Shown: piece by piece, positions 9,662-18,176 of the stretch
Numbering within the stretch: position 1 is the stretch's first letter
How the letters are laid out: each line of letters begins with the position of its first letter
NCBI RefSeq assembly: GCF_024346395.1
Contig: NZ_JAGQCW010000002.1
Coordinates: forward strand, 434,001 to 498,000
DNA: 64,000 nucleotides
Reading direction: 5' to 3'
Source: Cyanobium sp. AMD-g
GTDB lineage: Bacteria > Cyanobacteriota > Cyanobacteriia > PCC-6307 > Cyanobiaceae
Made by a program: the position numbers and the translations under genes
The notes under the pieces: model-generated
The model's input: only the letters and a program-made list of their open reading frames with translations
The model's database searches: none
Told to the model about the DNA's origin: nothing

Positions 9662-10787
9662 AGTCGCTCAGCAGCAGCTGCAGGTAGGTCACCTTGCGCA
9701 GCTTGACGTTGGCGGTGAGCGACATCCCCACCTGCAGCGGCAGCACCTTGCCGCTCTTGAGTTTCAGCTGCTGGGAATTGAGCCGGATGTCCACCGGAAA
9801 GCGGTAGAAGTTGTTCATCTGGTCCGGGGGCAGGGCGTCCGAACCGATGCGCCGCACGGTGCCCTGCAGCACGCCGAAATCGGTGGCCGGGAACGAATCG
9901 ATGCTGATGTCGGCCGTTTTCCCCACCGAGACGAAACCGATCTCCCGGCTGGGCACCTCCACCCGTGCCTCGAGCTTGTCGAAGGGCACCACCTTCATCA
10001 CCGGCTCGCTGGTCTGGGCCACGAAACCCCTGGAGCGGGGCTTGAGCTCGAACACCACGCCGGCTTCCGGCGCCCGGATGACCTGGTAGCGGATGTTGAC
10101 GTTGAGTTCGGTCAGCTTGCTGCGCAGGTCGGCCAGCTCGCTCTGGATTTCGCGGATGCCCTGCTGCAGGATCGCCTGCTGGCGCAGCCGGTCCACCTGG
10201 CCCTCCTGGAGCTTGCCCTCCACCTCCTGCACCTTGTTGCGCTGGGAGAGGTACTGAAGTTCGGCGGTGGCGCCCTCCTTGTTGAGGGTCTCGAGGCGGC
10301 CGAGCACATCCCTCTCCAGCACCAGGCTCTGGCGCAGCACCCGCTGCTCGGTGTCATTGAACTGCAGATAGCGGTCGAGCTCCACCTGCTTGAGCCGCAG
10401 TTGCTGCTGCTTGTACCGGATCGTCTGCTGCATGCTGGCCTGGCGGTCGAGGGTGGTCTCGGTGTCGAGGCGCAGCAGCACCTGGCCCTTCTTGACCCGC
10501 TCCCCCTCCTTCACCATCACCGCCTCCACCACGCCGCCCACCGGCATCTGGATGTCCTTCACCACTCCCAGGGGCTCGAGCTTGCCCGGAGCGGTGACGA
10601 TCTCCTCGGTCTGGGCGAAGGCCAGCCAGCCGAGGCCGAACAGGGTGACCCCCATCAGGGTCCAGGTGATCGAGCGGGCCCAGAAGCGCGACTGCTGCAG
10701 CACCACGTCGTCGCTGTCGGTGTGGATGCTGCGCTCGAGGCTGTTCTGGGCCCGGCGCAGCAGGCTGCCTGGAGTGGGGGGAACCAT
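9627..10787 (-). CDS. HlyD-family type I secretion membrane fusion protein
   Basis: Periplasmic adaptor of 386 residues that joins an inner-membrane ABC exporter to an outer-membrane TolC-type channel. It has one N-terminal membrane anchor (about residues 39-58, ITWTLMGVTLFGLGWLAF), split lipoyl-like halves (VVKDIQMPVGGVVEAVMVKE and IRAPEAGVVFELKP), a long central coiled coil (about 120-235) and a C-terminal beta-barrel. Its ATG overlaps the stop of the ABC gene by one base (TGATG), so the two are translationally linked. No TolC gene is present in the window, so the outer-membrane partner must be encoded elsewhere. Confidence 0.88.
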   Translation of the reverse strand: MVPPTPGSLLRRAQNSLERSIHTDSDDVVLQQSRFWARSITWTLMGVTLFGLGWLAFAQTEEIVTAPGKLEPLGVVKDIQMPVGGVVEAVMVKEGERVKKGQVLLRLDTETTLDRQASMQQTIRYKQQQLRLKQVELDRYLQFNDTEQRVLRQSLVLERDVLGRLETLNKEGATAELQYLSQRNKVQEVEGKLQEGQVDRLRQQAILQQGIREIQSELADLRSKLTELNVNIRYQVIRAPEAGVVFELKPRSRGFVAQTSEPVMKVVPFDKLEARVEVPSREIGFVSVGKTADISIDSFPATDFGVLQGTVRRIGSDALPPDQMNNFYRFPVDIRLNSQQLKLKSGKVLPLQVGMSLTANVKLRKVTYLQLLLSDFKDKADALRQI

Positions 10788-13726
10788 CAGCCGGCCTCCT
10801 GTTGGCGATAGAGCGCGAAATAGCGGCCCTTCAGGGCCATCAGTTCCTCATGGCTGCCGGTCTCGACGATGGCGCCCTGGTGCATCATCACGATCAGATC
10901 GGCGCGGCGGATGGTGGAGAGCCGGTGGGTGATGAAGAACACGGTGCTCTGGCTCATCGCCTCCCGCAGGTTGTCGCACACCTGGCGTTCGGTGTCGTAG
11001 TCGAGGGCGCTGGTGGCCTCATCCATCACCAGCAGCTGGGGCTGGCTCAGCAGGGTGCGGGCGATGGCGATGCGCTGGCGCTGGCCACCGGAGAGGGAGG
11101 CGCCGCGCTCCCCCAGGGGGGTGCTGTAACCGGCGGAGAGCTCCATGATGAAGTCATGGGCGCCGGCGATGCGGGCGGCCTCGACGATGGCGTCGCTGGG
11201 GGCCTCCGGATTGGTCAGGGCGATGTTCTCGCTGATGGTGCCGGAGAAGAGCAGGGGGTCCTGGGGCACGATGCCGATCTGGCGGCGCAGGGAATAGAGC
11301 TCCACCTTGTCGATGTCGTAGCCGTCCACGAGGATGCGCCCCTTCGTGGGGGAGTAGAGCCGCGGCAGCAGCTTCATCAGGGTGCTCTTGCCGCTGCCGC
11401 TCTGGCCCACGATCCCGGTGAAGGTGCCGGGGGGCACGTGCAGGCTGACGTTGCTGAGCACCTCCGGCCCGCCGGGGTTGAAGCGGAAGCTGAGGTTCTC
11501 GAACACCACGTCGCCTTTGACCGGCGGCAGGGGGATGTGGCCGCGGTCGGCTTCGCTGGATTCCTCCGGGGTGTCGACCACATCGGCGAGGCGCTCGAAC
11601 GACACCCGCAGCTCCTGGATGTTCTGCCAGATCGAGGAGAGCCGCAGCAGGGGCTGGGTGACATAGCCGCTGATGATCCGGAAGGCGATCAGCTGGCCCA
11701 GGGTGAGCTCCCCCTTGAGCACCAGGGTGGCCCCCACCCAGAGCACCAGCAGCTGGGAGAGCTTCTGGAGCACCGAGCTGGTCTCGTTGAGGAAGGTGCC
11801 GGTGATCGTCTTCTCGAAGGTGCGGGAGATGTATTTGGCGTAGAGCTCCTGCCATTTCCAGCGGCTCACCATCTCGACGTTCTGGGCCTTCACCGTCTGG
11901 ATGCCGGTGAGCACCTCCACCAGGTGGCTCTGGGTGCGGGCGTTCTCCTCAGCCGCCTGGCGGTACTGGCGCCGGAACAGGGGGGCTCCCAGCAGGGTGA
12001 GGCCCACCTGGATGGGCAGCACCGCCAGGGCGATCAGGGTCAGCAGCCAGCTGTAGATCGCCATCACGATGATGTAGATCACCGAGAAGGCCGCATCCAG
12101 CAGGGTGATCAGCGCCTGACCGGTGAGGAAGTTGCGGATCTTCTCCAGCTCGGCGATGCGGGTGCCCAGCTCGCCGACGGGGCGCTTGTCGAAATAGCCG
12201 AGCGGCAGGCGCAGCAGGTGGTCGATCACCTCGGCGCCGAGGCGCAGGTCGATGCGGTTGGTGGTGTCGGTGAACAGGAAGGTGCGCAACGAGCCGATCA
12301 CCCCCTCCATCAGGGTGACCACCACCAGGGCCATGCCCAGGATCTGCAGCGTATCGAGGCTGCGCTGGGAGATCACCTTGTCGATGATCACCTGGATCAG
12401 CAGGGGGTTGGCCAGGCTGAACAGCTGGACCACGAACGAGGCCAGCAGCACCTGGAGCAACATGCCCCGGTAGCGCTTCAGGGCCGGCCAGAACCAGCCC
12501 GGGCCGAAGGTCTGCTCCGGGGTGTCGATGCTGCGCTCCAGCAGCAGCAGCTCCAGCCCCTCCGGGTACTGCTCGGCGATCTCGGCGGGGCTCAGCTGCA
12601 CCCAGCCCTCCGCCGGCGAGGCCAGCCGCAGGCCGGCGGCGTTGCTGGCGGTGGCGATGGCGAAGCCCTCCTTCCAGGGCACCAGGCAGGGGGTGATCAG
12701 CCTCGTGGCCGAGGCCGCCGGCACCTTGGCGCCGGTGACCAGCAGGCCGAGCATGGCGGCGATCTGGCCGCAGAGCTGCAGATCCGGCGGCTGGCCGCGG
12801 CGCATCTTGTCGCGCAGGATCTTGTCCACCGCGTCACGGCGGTAGGGCAGCTCCAGCAGCTTGCCGAGCATCTGAAAGCAGGCCAGGGTCTCCTCCAGCG
12901 GGCCGTTGCCCCGCACCAGGGTGAGGCCCCGGTCACTGCGGTCCTGGCCCAGATCGAGGCTGCTGGGCTGGGCCAGCCCGCCGGCGACGGCCTCGATGGG
13001 GACGATGGCCTGGCCTGCCTGTGTGATGTCCGGGCCAGGCGCCACGGCGGGCGCGGGGGCCAGGGCCAGCAGCCGCAGGGGCAGGGGGGGACGGGGCTGG
13101 GGCAGGGCCTCTGCCGCCGCCAGCACCGAGCCGATGGCCAGGTCGGGGACGTTGGCGCTGGCGAGGAGCAGTTCGTCGCCGTCCTGCAGGGGGATGGGCC
13201 CGTCACTGGTGGGCAGCACGCCCCGGGCCCGCAGGCGCAGACGCTCAAGCTTCTCCCGCCAGAGGGCCGGATCGAAGCGGCCCGCGGCGGCCCCCTCCCG
13301 TTGCAACAGCAACTGGTGCAGTTCGGCAGTCCAGAGGTGGCGGCCACACCACTGCCGCAGACCGTCCTCGGCCAGCAGCAGCTCGAGCATCAGCGTGTCC
13401 GGAATCGCCGTTGCCAGAAGGTCGGAGGCGGCGCTCACCGCTTCGATCCCCTCGGCGCGCAACAGGGAAACCAGCCCCACGATGGCGCCGGGCCCCAGCC
13501 GCTCCAGGGTGAACGGCCGTCCGTCCCGTTCGGCCAGCAGTCGGGCCTCACCCTCGTGCAGCACAAGGACCCGGTCACCGATGCTGCCGGCGTTGCTGAG
13601 GTCTTCGCCGACGCCGAACCGGCAGGGGCGGGCTTCCGCCAGCAGTCGCTCCCGGCCGGCGGCGGAAAGGCCGTCGAAGGGCGCCAGGGTGAGCCAGTCG
13701 GTGCGTCCGGGGACGGTGGAGGTCAT
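10787..13726 (-). CDS. Type I secretion ABC exporter with N-terminal cNMP-binding-like domain
   Basis: 979 residues. The order is a Crp/cNMP-binding-like domain (about 15-120), a variable region, a peptidase-C39-like domain without the catalytic Cys/His (about 280-420), six membrane helices of the ABC type-1 fold (about 430-720), and an ATPase domain with Walker A GQSGSGKST, signature LSGGQRQRIAIARTLL and Walker B LLVMDEATSALD. Loss of the protease residues makes it HlyB-like, exporting uncleaved cargo. The cNMP-like domain suggests ligand gating; whether it binds a nucleotide is unknown. Start at 13726 gives a 4-base ATGA overlap with the upstream parvulin gene. An upstream in-frame start at 13774 would overlap that gene more. 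Confidence 0.88.
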   Translation of the reverse strand: MTSTVPGRTDWLTLAPFDGLSAAGRERLLAEARPCRFGVGEDLSNAGSIGDRVLVLHEGEARLLAERDGRPFTLERLGPGAIVGLVSLLRAEGIEAVSAASDLLATAIPDTLMLELLLAEDGLRQWCGRHLWTAELHQLLLQREGAAAGRFDPALWREKLERLRLRARGVLPTSDGPIPLQDGDELLLASANVPDLAIGSVLAAAEALPQPRPPLPLRLLALAPAPAVAPGPDITQAGQAIVPIEAVAGGLAQPSSLDLGQDRSDRGLTLVRGNGPLEETLACFQMLGKLLELPYRRDAVDKILRDKMRRGQPPDLQLCGQIAAMLGLLVTGAKVPAASATRLITPCLVPWKEGFAIATASNAAGLRLASPAEGWVQLSPAEIAEQYPEGLELLLLERSIDTPEQTFGPGWFWPALKRYRGMLLQVLLASFVVQLFSLANPLLIQVIIDKVISQRSLDTLQILGMALVVVTLMEGVIGSLRTFLFTDTTNRIDLRLGAEVIDHLLRLPLGYFDKRPVGELGTRIAELEKIRNFLTGQALITLLDAAFSVIYIIVMAIYSWLLTLIALAVLPIQVGLTLLGAPLFRRQYRQAAEENARTQSHLVEVLTGIQTVKAQNVEMVSRWKWQELYAKYISRTFEKTITGTFLNETSSVLQKLSQLLVLWVGATLVLKGELTLGQLIAFRIISGYVTQPLLRLSSIWQNIQELRVSFERLADVVDTPEESSEADRGHIPLPPVKGDVVFENLSFRFNPGGPEVLSNVSLHVPPGTFTGIVGQSGSGKSTLMKLLPRLYSPTKGRILVDGYDIDKVELYSLRRQIGIVPQDPLLFSGTISENIALTNPEAPSDAIVEAARIAGAHDFIMELSAGYSTPLGERGASLSGGQRQRIAIARTLLSQPQLLVMDEATSALDYDTERQVCDNLREAMSQSTVFFITHRLSTIRRADLIVMMHQGAIVETGSHEELMALKGRYFALYRQQEAG

Positions 13727-14532
13727 TGCCCCTGCCCCGGACGCAGTTGCAGGGTCACTTCCTGGTCCACCCATTCCTCAAACAGCTCCCGGGCCATCCG
13801 CTTCTGCATCTCGTCGTCGAAGCTGGCCGAGCGGAGGGTTTCCAGGCGCACCACCAGCCACCAGCGGTCGATGCGCAGGGGGGGATGCAGCTGCCCCGGG
13901 CGGCTGGTGCGCAGCAATTCGGCGAGGGAGGGGTGGGCCTGAAGCAACGGCACCGGACCCACCACCCCGCGCGTGGAGCGTTCGGGCCCCTTGGCGTAGG
14001 TGGCGGCCAGTTCGGCGAAATCGGCTTCCCCCTCGGCGATGCGCAGGTAGAGCTCCCGGGCCAGGGCCCCATCCTCCACCCGCAGCAGGCTGTAGATCAC
14101 CTGATCGAGCTGGTTCTTGCGGGCCAGGTAACGCTGCTCCGCCCGGTGCAGGAAATGCTCCTGGCAGTGGCGGTCGATCCTGGTGGGGAGCTCCGCTTGC
14201 CAGAGCACGTCGGCTTCCGAGAGTTCGTGCCGCTGCAGGTGGTTCTTCAGATCCTCGGCGGAGCGGAGGCCATGGCTGGCGCCCCAGGCCTGCTGGGCCT
14301 GCTGGCGCTCCTCCTCCGCCAGGGTCACCTTGGCCACGGCGGTGGCGATCACCGACTGGCGCAGCAGGGGCAGCAGCAACTGGTGACGGGCGAGCCGGCG
14401 ACGCAGTTCCCCTGGGATTTCAGGCAGCGGCTCCACCTCCAACAGCACCGGTGGCCTGGAGGGGCGCACGGGCGGATCGAGACTGATGTCGTGGTCCAAG
14501 GGGTGGGCGACGGGCACAGGTTCAGCTTTCAC
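13723..14532 (-). CDS. Parvulin-type peptidylprolyl isomerase (PpiC/SurA-like)
   Basis: 269 residues with an N-terminal helical chaperone-like part (about 40-145) and a C-terminal rotamase domain (about 150-245) containing ARELYLRIAEGEADFAELAA and the GVVGPVPL stretch usual for parvulins. No signal peptide is visible, so it may act on cargo in the cytoplasm before export. It overlaps the ABC gene by 4 bases and lies 65 bases downstream of the glycan synthase gene, on the same strand. Cyanobacterial type I exporter operons sometimes include such an isomerase, so a cargo-folding role is a reasonable inference. Confidence 0.75.
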   Translation of the reverse strand: MKAEPVPVAHPLDHDISLDPPVRPSRPPVLLEVEPLPEIPGELRRRLARHQLLLPLLRQSVIATAVAKVTLAEEERQQAQQAWGASHGLRSAEDLKNHLQRHELSEADVLWQAELPTRIDRHCQEHFLHRAEQRYLARKNQLDQVIYSLLRVEDGALARELYLRIAEGEADFAELAATYAKGPERSTRGVVGPVPLLQAHPSLAELLRTSRPGQLHPPLRIDRWWLVVRLETLRSASFDDEMQKRMARELFEEWVDQEVTLQLRPGQGQ

Positions 14533-14597
14533 ACAGGCATTCTGGGGCTGAACCGACGATTCCAGATGTATTGGGCGCGGTTGCGCAGCGTGTCAGT

Positions 14598-16784
14598 TCA
14601 GGAGCGGCGCAGGATCGGTTCGGCGCGCACCACGCTGCCCATCAGCAGGAAGAGGGCCTCGATGCTGCCCACCCGCTTCACCTTCTGGAACCAGGCATTT
14701 TCGCCGTAGATGAGCTGGATCAGGGCGGCTTCCGTCTCGCGGGCCGGCATCTCGAAAGTGAGACCCAGTAGATGCTGCTGGCGCAGTCGGCTGGTCCTCT
14801 TCAGCTGGACGGGCAACTCGAGGTGGTACTGGGGGACCCACAGTCGGCCGTGGATCTCTCCCTTGCCTGGGCCAGGGGCGTTGAGCAGCAGGCTCGCCCC
14901 CTGCTCGGAGACATCGTTGGTGATGCCCCAATACTCCGTGCCCTCCACTTCGAGGCAGGCCACCAGTCCGAGGGGGAAGCGGTCGGCCTGGCGCCGGATC
15001 GGTTTGTCGATGCAGGCGAGCAGGCAGATGAACATCAGGATGCCGTTGTAAAGGTTCCAGCCGACCATCAGGCCTTCGCCCTCGAAGACGGATCTGGACC
15101 AGCGGATGTCCAGCAGCGGCAGGCCATAGTTCAGCACCAGAACACCCACAAACAGGAACAGGTAGGTCAGGAACGGCCAGGCAAATCGCAGGTCGAGGGT
15201 CTGCTTCGGGTTGTTGACGTCCTTGTTGGTCACCAGGCTGCCCACGGATCGGAACGGCCGGAACAGGATCTGCGACATCCTCTTCAAGGCTGGAAAGCAG
15301 AACAGGGACTCATAGACTTCCGTCCAGAAATGAAAGTAGTGACCGTTGGTCTGCCAGGAGGGCAGGAAATACAGCATGATCACAAATGGCAGTCCATAGG
15401 CCATGTATTCCACCGGAGGTGCGGCAATCAGCGTGAAGCCAATCAGCATCGACATCAGAGGAAAAATGATGTAGACGGCGCGAAAAACAGGAGTCAGAAG
15501 ACTGAGTAAAAGATTCAGGTAGAAGACCTTCTGCCAGAAATTCAAGGTCTTCCAGATCGGAAGCTCTTTGGGGGACCTGAACACCTGCATGTTGCCCTGC
15601 ATCCAGCGCAGCCGTTGCTCCAGGTAATCACGGAAGGTTCGGGGCACCTCCCCCAGGCTCAGTACCTCATCGAGGTAAACCATGCGCCAGTCACGGGTGA
15701 GTAGCCGGGTGCCGGTCTGGTTGTCTTCGACGATGCAATGGGTGACATAACCACCAATGGACTCAAGCGCGGAGCGTCGCGCCAGATAGGACGTGCCACA
15801 GCACACCACGGCATTGAAGGGATCGCGAATCACCTGGACGTAGCGAAAGAAATAGTCCATGTCGTCGGGGACAAGAACATCCAGGCCGAGGTTGCGATTA
15901 TGGAAATCGGAGTTGAAGTAGTGCTGCGGGGTTTGCACCAAGGCCACCTTGGGATCCTTGAAAAAGCCAACCGTGCGATCAAGGAATCGGCTGAAGGGGA
16001 TGAAGTCACAATCGAAAACGGCGATCAGATCACCGTGGGAGTGCGCCAGGGCGTGGTTGAGGTTGCCGGCTTTGCGGTGTAGATTGTCGGGCCGACTCAG
16101 ATACTGCACACCGAGCTCTTGAGCCAGGGCGGCAATGGCGGGACGATGGCCGTCATCCAGCACGTAAATCGTTTTGTTGGCGTAATGAATATTGGCGCAT
16201 GCCATGACACAGCGTCGAACCATGCGCTCCGATTCATTATAAGTTGGAATCCATAGATCCACGCTGGGTTGATGTTCTTTCGTCCAGTCAAAGAGGTCGT
16301 CAGCCTGACGCCGACGTTGCTGTGGCTTGTACTTCAGCGAAGGATAGAACTGCAGAGCAGATGTCAGCAGATAGGTGAACTCGCAGAGGAAGAAGACCAG
16401 GCTGAAGAAGAGGCTGACTGGGTGCGCCGTGTTGATGGTTGTCGCTCGCCAGATGAAGTAGCGTGTCGCAAAGAGCGATAGCATCACCGCGGCCAGCAGG
16501 TAGGCGGCAGGACGTCTGGGCAGGAGGTTCGCCCCCAGGCAGAACCCCACGGCTACGGCCAGGGGCAGCACCACATCAATCCAGAGATCCCGAACCTGCC
16601 AGAGCTCGGGCAGTACCCGGAAGCTCAGGGGATTGAGCAGACCGATCGCCACCACGGACATCTGCAGATTGGCCAGCAGCACTGCCAGAACAAGGCTGGC
16701 CCCGGAGAGCAGCAGCACCATCCAGACCCATGGTGAGATCCTCGTGTTGCCGGTGGGATCCGTAAACGAGTGGAGAAATTTCAT
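14598..16784 (-). CDS. bcsA: BcsA-type family 2 glycan (cellulose-like) synthase with PilZ domain
   Basis: A multi-spanning membrane protein of 728 residues that should polymerise a UDP-sugar and extrude the beta-glycan. Catalytic motifs are complete: DDG at 210-212, DCD at 258-260, an ED pair at 353-354 (VED, where TED is usual) and QRLRW at 390-394. The QTPQHYF lipid-side motif lies at 284-290. The C-terminal PilZ domain has RQADR (598-602) and DVSEQG (624-629), matching RxxxR and DxSxxG, so c-di-GMP activation is expected. The gating loop reads LVTNKD where bacterial BcsA has FxVTxKG. The middle of the gene is much lower in GC (about 48% near 15.4-15.5 kb by eye) than its neighbours. The start overlaps the upstream adaptor stop by 4 bases. 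Cellulose is likely but not proven as product. Confidence 0.85.
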   Translation of the reverse strand: MKFLHSFTDPTGNTRISPWVWMVLLLSGASLVLAVLLANLQMSVVAIGLLNPLSFRVLPELWQVRDLWIDVVLPLAVAVGFCLGANLLPRRPAAYLLAAVMLSLFATRYFIWRATTINTAHPVSLFFSLVFFLCEFTYLLTSALQFYPSLKYKPQQRRRQADDLFDWTKEHQPSVDLWIPTYNESERMVRRCVMACANIHYANKTIYVLDDGHRPAIAALAQELGVQYLSRPDNLHRKAGNLNHALAHSHGDLIAVFDCDFIPFSRFLDRTVGFFKDPKVALVQTPQHYFNSDFHNRNLGLDVLVPDDMDYFFRYVQVIRDPFNAVVCCGTSYLARRSALESIGGYVTHCIVEDNQTGTRLLTRDWRMVYLDEVLSLGEVPRTFRDYLEQRLRWMQGNMQVFRSPKELPIWKTLNFWQKVFYLNLLLSLLTPVFRAVYIIFPLMSMLIGFTLIAAPPVEYMAYGLPFVIMLYFLPSWQTNGHYFHFWTEVYESLFCFPALKRMSQILFRPFRSVGSLVTNKDVNNPKQTLDLRFAWPFLTYLFLFVGVLVLNYGLPLLDIRWSRSVFEGEGLMVGWNLYNGILMFICLLACIDKPIRRQADRFPLGLVACLEVEGTEYWGITNDVSEQGASLLLNAPGPGKGEIHGRLWVPQYHLELPVQLKRTSRLRQQHLLGLTFEMPARETEAALIQLIYGENAWFQKVKRVGSIEALFLLMGSVVRAEPILRRS

Positions 16785-18052
16785 CGTTCGAAGCTGACCT
16801 TCGCCGTGAACCCCACGTAACAGAACTCCCCGGGAGGAGCGGGAAAATCATTGAGGATCCGGATTTTCACCTCGCTTTCCCTGGCCAGATTGATCGGCAC
16901 GGGCTGGGGAGCTTCCTCGCCCAGCTGGGTGCGGCCGATGCCGGAGCGAATCCCGATCACTTCGCCCCGCAGTTTGTCGCGGCTGCCCACCAGTTCGATC
17001 CTGGCCTTGCTGCCCAGTCGGATCCGGTTGAGATCGTTTTCCGCCACCGTGGTCGTCAGCCAGCGTTGGCTGCAGTCGATCATCTGGATCACCGTTTGCA
17101 TCGCGTCAACGGAATCCCCCCTCTGGGCCCCCAGCTGCCACACCACCGCCCTGCGGGGGCTGACAAGTCGGGAGCGGCTGCGCTCCTGCCATTCCTTCCG
17201 GGCGACGTTCACCTGCTGCTCCAGGCCACTGACCTGGAAGGTCTGGGTGCGCACATCGCCTTCGGCGTTCTCCAGGGCGATGGAGGCCTCCTGAAGCCGC
17301 ACCACCGGATCGGAGTTGCTGCGGTTGTTGCGCAAGGTGAGGTCGTTCTCTGAGGCCTGCAGTACCGCCGCCTGGCCGGCCAACTGGGCCTCCAGGCCCC
17401 GCACTTCACGAGCACGTTGTTGTTCGGTGGTCCGGGCCCGATCGACCACATTGGCGGCCACGGCGCCGGTCCGGAACAGCGCGTCCTGCCGCACGGTTTC
17501 CCGTTGGGCAAAGGCGAGCTCCTTGCGGGCCCGATCCAGCGCGAAGCCGAGGTTGTCCCGCTCGTTCCGGTCGCGGGAGATTTCCAGGCTGCGCTGCTGT
17601 CTGGCGTCCAGGTTCAGCTGGGCCACGAGTTTCTTGCGCAGATCCCGGCGCGTCCGCAGTTCCTGCAGCCGGCCCCGGGCCGTTTCCAGCTGGGTTTCCA
17701 GGTCCGTGAGGGCATCACGGGTGGCCATGGGGTTCACCACGATCGCCACGGTCTGGCCGGGGCGGACCTCCACGCCGGTTCCCACCGTGAGGCTTTCCAG
17801 GATGCCGGTGACCGGACTCCTGAGCACGATCGGGGTGGCATTGATGACCGCATCGCGGGAGCGCGCGGTGAAGAAGTTGATCACGATGGCCAGGGCCGTG
17901 ATCAGCAAACCAGCTGAAATCAGCAGGATCGTGAGATCGGCCCGGCGAGAGCTGGGAATCGCTTCGTCGTCATCCGTCGCCGGGGCGTCAGGCTCAGGGC
18001 CGGCGGCTCCGGGGGGTTCAAGGTCGTCCGCGCCAGCGGAAGATGAAGACAT
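16781..18052 (-). CDS. HlyD-like membrane fusion protein paired with the glycan synthase
   Basis: 423 residues: an acidic disordered N-terminus (1-36), one membrane helix (about 39-61), a lipoyl-like half (LRSPVTGILESLTV, then VRPGQTVAIV), a long coiled coil (about 115-300) and a beta-barrel end. It differs from the exporter-linked HlyD in the first part of the operon. It overlaps the synthase start by 4 bases (ATGA), so it probably works as the periplasmic conduit for the polymer. A synthase plus HlyD-like adaptor arrangement for cellulose release has been reported in Thermosynechococcus; applying it here is inference. Confidence 0.8.
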   Translation of the reverse strand: MSSSSAGADDLEPPGAAGPEPDAPATDDDEAIPSSRRADLTILLISAGLLITALAIVINFFTARSRDAVINATPIVLRSPVTGILESLTVGTGVEVRPGQTVAIVVNPMATRDALTDLETQLETARGRLQELRTRRDLRKKLVAQLNLDARQQRSLEISRDRNERDNLGFALDRARKELAFAQRETVRQDALFRTGAVAANVVDRARTTEQQRAREVRGLEAQLAGQAAVLQASENDLTLRNNRSNSDPVVRLQEASIALENAEGDVRTQTFQVSGLEQQVNVARKEWQERSRSRLVSPRRAVVWQLGAQRGDSVDAMQTVIQMIDCSQRWLTTTVAENDLNRIRLGSKARIELVGSRDKLRGEVIGIRSGIGRTQLGEEAPQPVPINLARESEVKIRILNDFPAPPGEFCYVGFTAKVSFER

Positions 18053-18076
18053 TCCGGCGGTTCACGGTGGAATTTG

Positions 18077-18082
18077 ATTTTA
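18077..18082 (-). promoter_or_regulatory. Candidate -10 element upstream of the HlyD-bcsA operon
   Basis: Reading the minus strand, TAAAAT lies 24 bases before the HlyD-like start within a 124-base AT-rich gap (18053-18176). No convincing -35 at 17 bases was found; TTGCCT lies 20 bases upstream. It may mark a promoter separating the adaptor-synthase operon from the GH10 gene. Confidence 0.3.
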
Positions 18083-18176
18083 CCAGAGCCGCACTATTTA
18101 TCAGGCAATGAGCCTTTCCGTTGCTTCGGTGTTGTGGGATTGATGGACTCTTCTCTGCGCTGCTGATCTAGTTGAA

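Noticed and set aside
10802-13942. Long open frame on the plus strand opposite the ABC exporter
   Set aside because: Its translation is Gly/His/Gln-rich with no domain pattern, and it mirrors a clear ABC gene. High-GC DNA gives such shadows.
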